Positions 1 through 6,122 of a stretch of 7,913 nt of DNA are shown piece after piece. Position 1 is the stretch's first letter, and every line of letters starts with the position of its first letter. The stretch is from an uncultured Bacteroidales bacterium (GTDB taxonomy: Bacteria; Bacteroidota; Bacteroidia; Bacteroidales; UBA932): assembly GCA_934702165.1 (NCBI GenBank), contig CAKUYG010000099.1, positions 1-7,913 of the forward strand, read 5' to 3'. The notes below the pieces were generated by a model, which did not search any database, was not told where the DNA came from, and saw only the letters and a program-made list of their open reading frames with translations. The position numbers were made by a program, and so were the translations under genes.

Positions 1-1508
1 ACCGGATACTTGACCTCGATTTCATCCCAAGGGTTAGGGGTGAGCTGCTTCATGCCGAGAGAAAGCTTGTGGTTGGCCTCATCGAAATCAAGGATCTGCA
101 CCTCGATGGTGTCACCAGGGGCAACAACCTCTGAAGGATGCTTGATCTTGTTCCAGCTGAGGTCGCTGATGTGCACGAGTCCCTCGACGCCGTCCTCAAG
201 CTCAGCGAACACGCCGAAGTTGGTGATGTTGCGTACGACTGCCTTGTGCTTGCTGCCTACAGGATACTTCTCGCGGATGTTCTCCCATGGGTTAGGGGTA
301 AGCTGCTTGAGACCGAGGGAAATCTTGCGTGCCTCACGGTCGATGGAAAGAACCTGAGCCTCAACCTCATCTCCTACCTTGAGGAACTCCTGTGCGGAGT
401 GGAGACGAGGAGACCATGACATCTCGGAGACATGTACAAGGCCTTCAACGCCAGGCTCGATCTCCACGAATGCGCCGTAATCAGCGATAAGGATCACCTT
501 GCCCTTAACCTTGTCGCCGACCTTGAGGTCAGGATTGAGGTTGTCCCAAGGATGTGGGGTAAGCTGCTTGAGACCGAGGGCGATACGCTTCTGCTGCTCG
601 TTGAAGTCAAGGACAACGACCTTGATCTTCTCATCGAGAGAAACGACCTCCTCAGGATGGTTGACACGACCCCATGAAAGGTCGGTGATATGGATGAGAC
701 CGTCGACGCCGCCGAGGTCCACGAACACACCGTAGTTGGTGATGTTCTTGACAACGCCCTCGAGGATCTGGCCTTTCTCGAGCTTGCTGATGAGCTCTGC
801 CCTCTTCTGCTCCTGCTCCGCCTCAAGAAGCGCCTTGTGTGACACTACCACATTGCGGAACTCCTGGTTGATCTTGACGATCTTGCAGTCAATGTTCTGG
901 TTGACGAACTGGTCATAGTCGCGGATAGGCTTGATGTCGATCTGTGAACCAGGGAGGAACGCCTCGATCCCGAACACGTCCACGATCATGCCGCCCTTGG
1001 TGCGGGTCTTCACGAAACCCTTGACAACCTCGTCGTTCTCGAACGCCTCGTTGACCCTGTCCCAAGACTTGAGGGTGCGGGCCTTGCGGTGAGAGAGTAC
1101 GAGCTGTCCTTTCTTGTCTTCTGCAGACTCAACATAGACCTCAACCTTGTCGCCAACTTTGAGATCCGGATCATAACGGAACTCTGATACAGGGATGACG
1201 CCCTCGCTCTTGCCGCCGATGGTCACTACGACCTCGCGCTTGTTGAGCCCGGTCACCTCTCCCTCGACAACCTCGTTCTCCACAACCTTGGAGAGAGTCT
1301 TGTCGTATGCTTCTTCGATGGCTTTGCGGTCGGTATCGCCATAGACGTCACCGCCTTCAAAAGCATCCCAGTCGAAGTCCTCAGGTTTCACGGAAGCGTT
1401 GAGCATTGCGCCTTTCTTCTCCGCCTTCGGAGCTTCTTCCTTTACGGTCTCTACCGCAGGCTCAACCGGAGCTGCCGCAGCCACCTCTTTGTTTTCAATT
1501 TCGCTCAT
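1..1508 (-). CDS. rpsA: 30S ribosomal protein S1 (C-terminus beyond left edge)
   Basis: Ribosomal protein S1 binds mRNA on the small subunit and helps deliver it to the decoding channel. This matters most in Bacteroidota, where Shine-Dalgarno pairing is little used. 502 codons are visible from the ATG at 1508-1506; the 3' end is missing. After an acidic, alanine-rich N-terminal extension (about residues 1-75) come five S1/OB-fold domains at roughly 76-143, 157-225, 243-313, 328-400 and 414-485. The last three carry clear S1 signatures such as NYGVFVDLGGVDGLIHITDL and NFGVFAELEDGVEGLVHISD. Each of these three is followed by the linker LG(L/M)KQLTPxPW. Family members are usually near 600 aa, so about one more S1 domain should lie outside. 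The ATG is the first in frame after the promoter and is preceded by an A/T-rich stretch with no Shine-Dalgarno sequence. Identification is by domain content and is secure. Confidence 0.97.
   Translation of the reverse strand, partial: MSEIENKEVAAAAPVEPAVETVKEEAPKAEKKGAMLNASVKPEDFDWDAFEGGDVYGDTDRKAIEEAYDKTLSKVVENEVVEGEVTGLNKREVVVTIGGKSEGVIPVSEFRYDPDLKVGDKVEVYVESAEDKKGQLVLSHRKARTLKSWDRVNEAFENDEVVKGFVKTRTKGGMIVDVFGIEAFLPGSQIDIKPIRDYDQFVNQNIDCKIVKINQEFRNVVVSHKALLEAEQEQKRAELISKLEKGQILEGVVKNITNYGVFVDLGGVDGLIHITDLSWGRVNHPEEVVSLDEKIKVVVLDFNEQQKRIALGLKQLTPHPWDNLNPDLKVGDKVKGKVILIADYGAFVEIEPGVEGLVHVSEMSWSPRLHSAQEFLKVGDEVEAQVLSIDREARKISLGLKQLTPNPWENIREKYPVGSKHKAVVRNITNFGVFAELEDGVEGLVHISDLSWNKIKHPSEVVAPGDTIEVQILDFDEANHKLSLGMKQLTPNPWDEIEVKYP
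25..580 (-). repeat. Three in-gene copies of the S1 linker repeat
   Basis: Three stretches of about 36-37 bp (544-580, 283-319 and 25-60) are very similar at DNA level, sharing cores such as GGGTAAGCTGCTTGAGACCG on the plus strand in the first two copies. They are spaced 261 and 258 bp apart and encode the conserved LG(L/M)KQLTPxPW linker that closes S1 domains 3, 4 and 5. This is internal domain duplication within rpsA, not a mobile or intergenic repeat. Confidence 0.85.
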
Positions 1509-1554
1509 TTGTAAAATTAAACAAACTATTAGTTAAACATTATGTTACATGCCG

Positions 1555-1570
1555 TCCGGGCACGCCCGGA
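1555..1570 (-). other. GC-rich hairpin in the rpsA leader
   Basis: TCCGGG and CCCGGA form a 6-bp perfect stem around a 4-nt loop, about 5 nt after the predicted rpsA transcription start. No run of T follows on the minus strand, so it is not a convincing intrinsic terminator for corA. It may protect the 5' end of the mRNA or take part in S1 autoregulation, but neither role is shown by the sequence. Confidence 0.5.
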
Positions 1571-1581
1571 ACCAAAGCGCG

Positions 1582-1611
1582 CAAAGATAGCAAAAAAAAC
1601 TGATAGTCAAA
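1582..1611 (-). promoter_or_regulatory. rpsA promoter (Bacteroidota -33/-7 type)
   Basis: Read on the minus strand, TTTG (1611-1608) is followed after 18 nt by TATCTTTG (1589-1582). This matches the Bacteroidota -33 TTTG and -7 TAnnTTTG consensus at acceptable spacing. The -33 TTTG overlaps the TGA stop codon of corA, so the rpsA promoter begins inside the end of the upstream gene. Transcription would start near 1575, giving a leader of about 67 nt. CGCGC follows the -7 box directly. Confidence 0.8.
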
Positions 1612-2560
1612 GCATTTTCTTGCGCTTGAAGATATACCATACAGCAAGTACAAGCACGACCATCAGCAGAAGTATGAACAGCCACGCAAGAGGGCTCTGC
1701 GACAGCGGAAGCCCGACATTCATCCCGTAGAAGCTGGCGACAAGCGTAGCAGGCATGAGAAGCAGGGAGACGAAAGTGAATGTCTTCATGATGCGGTTCT
1801 GGTCGAGGTTGATGATACCGACCACGGTGTCCTGCATATATTCAAGTCGCTCGAATGTGAATGTGATGTGGTTGATGAGGGATGCGATATCCTGCAATAT
1901 TATGCCAAGGTCCTGACGGAAGTCAGGGTCTTTCGGGCACAGACGGCTCTTGAGCACGTTGGAGATGAGACGCTGCTTGTCCACGATATTTTCGCGGACG
2001 TACATCGCATTTTGCTGCAGCTGGTTGATGTCCAGAAGGAATTTTTCGTTGATATCCTCCATCTGGTTTATCCTCCGGCTGAATCGGGAAACGTCCTTGG
2101 ATATGAGCTCCACGATATCGGCATCCAGATCCACACGCCTGTCCATTATGGAGAGGAAGACTGTAAACCCGTCCGGAAACTGGTCCGGAAGAGCCTGGAC
2201 CTTAAGCTGGAGAGTATCGATGGACCTGAGTGGAATCTCCCTGACCGTGGTGAGGATGCCGCCGGCTATGATGAAGGACACCGGATCCATGAGCATCTGG
2301 TCGTCAGCCGGGGAAAGGAAGTTGGTGTTGGCGAAGATGACACCGTCCTCTTCCGAAAAACGTGATGAACTTTCGATCTCCTCAGCCTCGGCACGGCTTT
2401 GGATCTCCGTTCCGAGATACGCCTCGACAGCCCTCTTCTGATCTCCTGACGGCTGCAGAAGGTCTATCCAGAGGACAGCATCCTTGCTGATGACAGCAAG
2501 CTCCGTTTCAGACTGGCAGGATTCGATCTTGCCGTCCTGTCTGTAGAAAATCTTGATCAT
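1607..2560 (-). CDS. corA: CorA family Mg2+/divalent cation transport protein
   Basis: CorA is a pentameric inner-membrane channel that lets Mg2+ (in some members Co2+, Ni2+ or Zn2+) into the cell. The 317-aa length is normal for the family. A large cytoplasmic domain (about 1-255) includes a long helical stretch at roughly 145-205. Two C-terminal membrane helices follow at about 259-277 and 291-311, then a basic tail (FKRKKML). The diagnostic YGMN signature is at 278-281, just after the first helix, as in true CorA proteins. The ATG start gives the usual N-terminus; GGAAGG lies 3 nt upstream, which is close for a Shine-Dalgarno site. The gene is divergent from the Mn2+ exporter mntP across a palindromic promoter region, which suggests linked control of divalent metals. 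The gene family is certain; the ion preferred is not. Confidence 0.95.
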   Translation of the reverse strand: MIKIFYRQDGKIESCQSETELAVISKDAVLWIDLLQPSGDQKRAVEAYLGTEIQSRAEAEEIESSSRFSEEDGVIFANTNFLSPADDQMLMDPVSFIIAGGILTTVREIPLRSIDTLQLKVQALPDQFPDGFTVFLSIMDRRVDLDADIVELISKDVSRFSRRINQMEDINEKFLLDINQLQQNAMYVRENIVDKQRLISNVLKSRLCPKDPDFRQDLGIILQDIASLINHITFTFERLEYMQDTVVGIINLDQNRIMKTFTFVSLLLMPATLVASFYGMNVGLPLSQSPLAWLFILLLMVVLVLAVWYIFKRKKML

Positions 2561-2612
2561 AAGCCTTCCGGTTTTTGGGGTACATCGTCCACGTCACGGA
2601 GAAGCGGGCGCG

Positions 2613-2620
2613 CAAATATA
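2613..2620 (-). promoter_or_regulatory. corA -7 promoter element
   Basis: The minus strand reads TATATTTG, an exact TAnnTTTG -7 box, followed directly by CGCGC as in the rpsA promoter. The start of transcription would fall near 2606, leaving a leader of about 46 nt to the corA ATG. No clear -33 TTTG is seen; that position falls in the other arm of the inverted repeat at 2604-2657. Confidence 0.6.
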
Positions 2621-2642
2621 GGAATATTTTGATGAAATTTCC

Positions 2643-2650
2643 TATATTCG
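2643..2650 (+). promoter_or_regulatory. Probable mntP -7 promoter element
   Basis: TATATTCG differs by one base from TAnnTTTG and is the mirror of the corA -7 box in the opposite arm of the inverted repeat. It is followed by CGCCCGC. Transcription would start near 2657, a leader of only about 17 nt before the ATG at 2674. There is no well-placed -33 TTTG, so the call is moderate. Confidence 0.45.
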
Positions 2651-2673
2651 CGCCCGCAAAGCATCTGAAAGAT

Positions 2674-3216
2674 ATGGGAATAGTCGAATCTCTGCTGACA
2701 GCCGTCTCCTTATGCGCCGACTGCTTCGCGGTCAGTCTCTGCTCCAGCGTCACTCTCAAGAAGATAGAATGGAAGAGCGTGCTCAAGGTCGCTGTCTCCT
2801 TCTCCATAATACAGACAGGGCTCCTGCTGATCGGGCACCTGGCCGGAAGCCTGCTCTCCGGCTTCGTCCACACGGTATCACATATCATAGGATGCGCCCT
2901 TCTGCTTTATGTCGGCGGCTCCATGCTGCTTGAGGGCATAAGGGGCAAAGGCGAGGAACGCAACCTCAACGGTCTAAAGAATATAGTCATAGGAGGCATC
3001 GCTACCAGCATCGATGCCATGGCCGTAGGAGTCGCCCAGTCCATGGGGGACAATCTCTCCATCACGCCGCTCGCGGCCTGCGTGGCCGTCGTCACATTCA
3101 TCTCTGTGATAGCCGGCATCCTGGGCGGCAAGACCATAGGCCTCAAATTCGGCCGCATAGCCGAAATCGCCGGCGGTGCCGTGCTCGCCGGAATCGGGAT
3201 CAGTTTCCTGTTCTAA
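2674..3216 (+). CDS. mntP: Putative manganese efflux pump MntP
   Basis: MntP (formerly YebN, DUF204) exports Mn2+ across the inner membrane and protects against manganese excess. The 180-aa product is almost wholly hydrophobic, with about six membrane helices arranged as two similar halves. Each half has the family's acidic motif: CADCFAVSL (D16) and ATSIDAMAVG (D114), the latter nearly identical to the E. coli protein. An RGKGEER loop separates the halves. The frame is open back to 2575 with in-frame ATGs at 2575 and 2632. The ATG at 2674 was chosen because helix 1 begins there, as in the family, and because the others lie upstream of the predicted transcription start. The leader is too short for the Mn2+ riboswitch (yybP-ykoY) known upstream of E. 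coli mntP. The gene converges on recR, with overlapping stops. Confidence 0.9.
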   Translation: MGIVESLLTAVSLCADCFAVSLCSSVTLKKIEWKSVLKVAVSFSIIQTGLLLIGHLAGSLLSGFVHTVSHIIGCALLLYVGGSMLLEGIRGKGEERNLNGLKNIVIGGIATSIDAMAVGVAQSMGDNLSITPLAACVAVVTFISVIAGILGGKTIGLKFGRIAEIAGGAVLAGIGISFLF

Positions 3217-3827
3217 GGCTTGAAAATCTGCCGGTTGAGAATGGACCGGCCGAGAGTAAGGGAGTCGGCATATTCAAGGTCGTCCCCGAAGCCGAGTCCG
3301 CGCGCGAGGGTGGACACCTTCACGCCGAGCCCCTCGATCTGACGATATATATAAAAAGAAGTGGTTTCCCCCTCCACATCTCCGCTCAATGCAAGAATGA
3401 CCTCAACAGGCCCCTCAGCCGACTTGAGCCGCTCCACGAGCTGACGGATGTTGAGATCAGACGGACCGATTCCGTTGATCGGGGATATGATGCCTCCGAG
3501 CACATGATAAACCCCTCTGTACTGCCCCGTATCTTCGATGCTCATCACATCACGTACGCTCTCGACCACGCAGATGGTGCTGTGATCACGGGACTTGTCC
3601 GCACATATGGAGCATGTATCCCCGTCGGAGATCATCATGCAGGTCTTGCAATAATGCACATCATCCGCCAGGCGGTCTATCGCCGAAGCGAAGCGGTGTA
3701 TATTTTCCGACGGCTGGCGAAGCAGGTGCAGAGCCAAGCGCAAAGCGCTGCGGGAGCCCACCCCCGGAAGGGAGCTGATGGCTTCCACAGCGTCTTTCAG
3801 CAACTTGGATGGATAACGGTCAGCCAA
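3213..3827 (-). CDS. recR: Recombination mediator protein RecR
   Basis: RecR works with RecO (and RecF) to load RecA onto single-stranded DNA at gaps during repair. The 204-aa product has the full family order: an N-terminal helix-hairpin-helix (LPGVGSRSALRLALHLL, about 20-36), a four-cysteine zinc finger (C60, C63, C72, C75), and a Toprim domain (about 83-178, with ICVVES and VEGETT). The family's C-terminal motif LEYADSLTLGRSI follows. Length is normal (E. coli about 201 aa). The start is TTG at 3827-3825; no ATG or GTG occurs nearby that would keep the N-terminus. The TTG immediately follows the fbaA TAG in the same frame, so translation may depend on ribosomes ending fbaA. The TAG stop overlaps the TAA of convergent mntP by 3 bp. 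Confidence 0.95.
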   Translation of the reverse strand: MADRYPSKLLKDAVEAISSLPGVGSRSALRLALHLLRQPSENIHRFASAIDRLADDVHYCKTCMMISDGDTCSICADKSRDHSTICVVESVRDVMSIEDTGQYRGVYHVLGGIISPINGIGPSDLNIRQLVERLKSAEGPVEVILALSGDVEGETTSFYIYRQIEGLGVKVSTLARGLGFGDDLEYADSLTLGRSILNRQIFKP

Positions 3828-4832
3828 CTACCTGGCCTTTCCGTTGGAACCGAGCACGTCCACGATCTTGTGGATGTACATCTTCTTCATCTCCTCGCGG
3901 GCCGGCTTGAGGTACTGACGCGGATCGAAGTCAGCCGGATGCAGGGCGAGGTGCTCGCGGATGGCGGCGGTCATGGCAAGACGTGAGTCAGAGTCGATGT
4001 TGATCTTGCATACCGCGCTCTTGGCGGCCTTGCGGAGCTGCTCCTCAGGGATGCCGACAGCATCAGGAAGCTTTCCGCCGTACTTGTTGATGGTGTCAAC
4101 ATACTCCTGCGGCACTGATGATGATCCGTGGAGCACGATTGGGAAGCCAGGGAGCTTCTTCTCGATGGCCTTCAGCACGTCGAAAGCGAGAGGCGGAGGT
4201 ACGAGGCGCCCGGTCTTAGGGTCACGTGTACACTGCTCAGGCTTGAACTTGTATGCTCCGTGTGAAGTGCCGATGGAGATTGCGAGAGAGTCGCAGCCGG
4301 TCTTCTTGACGAAGTCGATAACTTCCTCAGGCCTTGTGTAGTGTGACTCCTCAGAAGCGACCTCCTCCTCGACTCCGGCGAGGACACCGAGCTCGGCCTC
4401 AACGGTAACATCATACTTGTGGGCATATTTCACAACTTTCTTTGTGAGGGCGACGTTCTCATCATACGGAAGGGCTGAGCCGTCGATCATCACTGAAGAG
4501 AAGCCGAAGTCCACGCAACTCTTGCAGAGCTCGTAGCTGTCACCGTGATCGAGGTGAAGCACGATCTGGGGCTTTTTCCATCCGAGCTCCTTGGCGTACT
4601 CCACAGCGCCCTGCGCCATGTAGCGGAGGAGGGTCTGGTTGGCGTAGTTGCGGGCTCCCTTGGACACCTGGAGAATCACCGGAGACTTGGTCTCGGCAGC
4701 AGCCTGGATGATGGCCTGGAGCTGCTCCATATTGTTGAAGTTAAATGCAGGAACGGCGTATCCGCCCTTTACGGCCTTGGCAAACATCGCACGGGTGTTG
4801 ACCAGCCCGAGATCCTTGTAAGAAACCTTCAT
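3828..4832 (-). CDS. fbaA: Class II (zinc-dependent) fructose-bisphosphate aldolase
   Basis: This cytoplasmic enzyme reversibly splits fructose 1,6-bisphosphate into dihydroxyacetone phosphate and glyceraldehyde 3-phosphate in glycolysis and gluconeogenesis. The 334-aa product has the class II active site: HLDHGD (93-98, with catalytic D95 and zinc ligand H96), EAELG (145-149), GTSHG (188-192, zinc ligand H191), VLHGSS (233-238, zinc ligand H235) and NID (278-280, substrate binding). The frame is open upstream to 5024, but the ATG at 4832 (MKVSYKDLGL) was chosen. The extra 64 codons would run through the divergent promoter region and into gmk, and they resemble no aldolase. recR follows with no gap. 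The family is certain; the symbol fba/fbaA follows common usage. Confidence 0.96.
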   Translation of the reverse strand: MKVSYKDLGLVNTRAMFAKAVKGGYAVPAFNFNNMEQLQAIIQAAAETKSPVILQVSKGARNYANQTLLRYMAQGAVEYAKELGWKKPQIVLHLDHGDSYELCKSCVDFGFSSVMIDGSALPYDENVALTKKVVKYAHKYDVTVEAELGVLAGVEEEVASEESHYTRPEEVIDFVKKTGCDSLAISIGTSHGAYKFKPEQCTRDPKTGRLVPPPLAFDVLKAIEKKLPGFPIVLHGSSSVPQEYVDTINKYGGKLPDAVGIPEEQLRKAAKSAVCKINIDSDSRLAMTAAIREHLALHPADFDPRQYLKPAREEMKKMYIHKIVDVLGSNGKAR

Positions 4833-4852
4833 AATACAATAATTTATTATAA

Positions 4853-4860
4853 CAAATATT
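4853..4860 (-). promoter_or_regulatory. Possible fbaA -7 element (weak)
   Basis: The minus strand reads AATATTTG, one base off TAnnTTTG, about 21 nt before the fbaA ATG. There is no good -33 TTTG at the expected distance. It is the best candidate in the 82-bp AT-rich gap between fbaA and gmk (4833-4914), which must hold promoters for both directions. Confidence 0.3.
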
Positions 4861-4889
4861 CTGTTTCCAAAAAATCGCGTAAAAATAAC

Positions 4890-4897
4890 TATTTTTG
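4890..4897 (+). promoter_or_regulatory. gmk -7 promoter element
   Basis: TATTTTTG matches TAnnTTTG exactly and is followed by CGG. Transcription would start near 4904, only about 10 nt before the gmk ATG, so the mRNA would have a very short leader. The -33 region has only a weak TTTC near 4864-4867. This promoter would drive gmk-nadD and perhaps the genes after them. Confidence 0.6.
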
Positions 4898-4914
4898 CGG
4901 AAATCCACATATAA

Positions 4915-5484
4915 ATGTCTGGTAAAGTTCTCATATTTTCAGCACCTTCTGGAGCCGGCAAGAGCACAGTGGTGGGGCATCTTCTCAAATCCCACCCGGA
5001 GTTCGAGTTCTCAATTTCAGCCACTTCCAGGCCACCGCGCGGCAGCGAGCGCGACGGGGTGGAATATTATTTCATGTCAGCGGAGCGCTTTCGGGAGCTC
5101 ATCGCGCAGGACGCTTTCGTGGAGCACGAGGAGGTCTACCATGACCGGTTCTACGGCACTCTGAAGAGCGAAGTCGAACGCATCTGGTCCAAAGGACACG
5201 TCATCCTCTTCGATGTGGACGTTAAAGGCGGCGCGAACCTCAAGAAATATTTCGGCGACGACGCGCTTTCGATCCTTATACTGCCGCCAAGCATGCAGGT
5301 GCTCGAAAGCCGCCTGCGCGGCAGGGGTACCGACAGCGAGGCCGACATAAGGGAGAGACTGGCCAAGGCCGAATCCGAGATAGCGTTCGCCAGGGGGAAA
5401 TTCGACCGCGAAATAGTCAACGACAAGCTCGAGGACACCCTGACACAGGCAGACGACATGGTCAACAACTTTTTATGCGGATAG
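4915..5484 (+). CDS. gmk: Guanylate kinase
   Basis: Guanylate kinase phosphorylates GMP (and dGMP) to GDP using ATP, an essential cytoplasmic step in GTP supply. The 189-aa product is of normal length. The P-loop is APSGAGKST (10-18), with Ala in place of the usual first Gly. The GMP-binding segment is TSRPPRGSERDGVEYYF (37-53), which carries the conserved arginines, E45 and tyrosines. EHEEVY (70-75), YGTLKSEV (80-87) and DVDVKGG (100-106) follow in family order. The lid/arginine region is RLRGRGTDSEADIRERL (133-149). The ATG is placed 10 nt after the likely transcription start and gives the expected short N-terminus before the P-loop. The stop TAG lies inside nadD: the two reading frames overlap by 10 bp, so they are surely cotranscribed and probably translationally coupled. 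Confidence 0.97.
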   Translation: MSGKVLIFSAPSGAGKSTVVGHLLKSHPEFEFSISATSRPPRGSERDGVEYYFMSAERFRELIAQDAFVEHEEVYHDRFYGTLKSEVERIWSKGHVILFDVDVKGGANLKKYFGDDALSILILPPSMQVLESRLRGRGTDSEADIRERLAKAESEIAFARGKFDREIVNDKLEDTLTQADDMVNNFLCG

Positions 5485-6104
5485 CCGTCTACTCAGGGTC
5501 GTTCGACCCTCTGCATATCGGGCACCAGGCCATCATGGAATACCTGACAAATGTCAGGGACTTCGACTGGGTCTATCTCGTCATATCGCCACAGAATCCG
5601 CTGAAAAACCCGGACAAGGCATTGAACGCCGAGCAACGTTACCGCGCCGCCATCCAGGCTGTGCTGCGCCACCCGGAACTTCACGTATGGGTGGACAACA
5701 TAGAGCTCCAGATGCCAGCACCGCATTATACCATAAGGACGCTCGACGCCCTGAAGAAACGCGAGCCGCAGAACGAGTTCTCCCTTGTCATCGGGGCCGA
5801 CAACCTCCAGAACATACACCGATGGAGAGACGCACCGCGGCTGCTCAGCGAATACGGAGTGGTCGTATACCCCCGCACCGGCTACGACATGCACCGCACC
5901 AGACAGCTTCTGCTCGAAGAGTGCAGGCAGTTCCCGGCACCGTACGTGCTGGATTCGTGGACCTGTCCGGATACGGCCAGTCTTGAGCAGCTTGACAAAT
6001 TATACAACATAAAACTGATAGACGCCCCGATAGTGGACATATCCTCGACAGAAATACGCGAACGCGAGGAGCATGGCGAGGACATGTCAGCCTACCTGAT
6101 GTAA
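5475..6104 (+). CDS. nadD: Nicotinate-nucleotide adenylyltransferase
   Basis: NadD joins ATP and nicotinate mononucleotide to form deamido-NAD, the step before NAD synthetase in NAD biosynthesis; it acts in the cytoplasm. The 209-aa product opens with the nucleotidyltransferase signature GSFDPLHIGH (8-17, containing the (H/T)xGH ATP-binding motif). It continues with YTIRTL (85-90), VIGADN (105-110) and WRDAPRLL (117-124), and closes with ISSTEIR (189-195), the second ATP-binding motif of the family. Length is close to that of other bacterial NadD proteins. The ATG lies within the last codons of gmk (10-bp overlap) and the glycine-serine motif starts 7 residues later, so the start is secure. 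The next gene begins 18 nt after the stop. Confidence 0.96.
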   Translation: MRIAVYSGSFDPLHIGHQAIMEYLTNVRDFDWVYLVISPQNPLKNPDKALNAEQRYRAAIQAVLRHPELHVWVDNIELQMPAPHYTIRTLDALKKREPQNEFSLVIGADNLQNIHRWRDAPRLLSEYGVVVYPRTGYDMHRTRQLLLEECRQFPAPYVLDSWTCPDTASLEQLDKLYNIKLIDAPIVDISSTEIREREEHGEDMSAYLM

Positions 6105-6122
6105 CACCAAAACAAACAGATA

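Larger units (their letters stand above)
2604..2657. repeat. Near-perfect inverted repeat spanning the corA/mntP divergent promoters
   Basis: The left arm (2604-2624) begins GCGGGCGCG and ends AATATAGGAA. The right arm (2639-2657) is its reverse complement over 19 positions, the only difference being two extra bases in the left arm. The centre is 14 nt of A/T-rich sequence. The left arm contains the corA -7 box (minus) and the right arm a mirrored TATATTCG (plus). The structure could be an operator for a dimeric regulator, or could result from two similar promoters facing away from each other. As it spans both likely transcription starts, it would not be a hairpin in either mRNA. Confidence 0.8.

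Noticed and set aside
1592..1599. Run of eight A (T on the minus strand) as a corA terminator tail
   Set aside because: No GC-rich stem precedes it on the minus strand. It lies in the spacer between the -33 and -7 boxes of the rpsA promoter.
1868..2441. Two plus-strand open frames (165 and 163 aa) inside corA
   Set aside because: They are antisense shadows of corA, with no family motif and no upstream signal.
2575..2673. Earlier in-frame starts (2575, 2632) for mntP
   Set aside because: The extra residues are charged and not membrane-like. They lie in the inverted repeat and upstream of the likely transcription start, and family members begin at the first membrane helix.
2561..2673. Mn2+ riboswitch (yybP-ykoY type) before mntP
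   Set aside because: The predicted leader is about 17 nt, and the spacer is explained by two promoters and an inverted repeat. The riboswitch needs about 100 nt of structured leader.
3230..3250. GCCGGT/ACCGGC hairpin near the 3' end of recR as an intrinsic terminator
   Set aside because: The stem is 6 bp with a 9-nt loop and is followed on the minus strand only by AGATTTTC, not a proper T run. It lies inside recR codons that encode conserved sequence.
4833..5024. N-terminal extension of the aldolase reading frame (64 extra codons)
   Set aside because: The extension crosses the AT-rich divergent promoter and runs antisense into gmk. Its translation resembles no aldolase, and the conserved N-terminus starts at the ATG at 4832.
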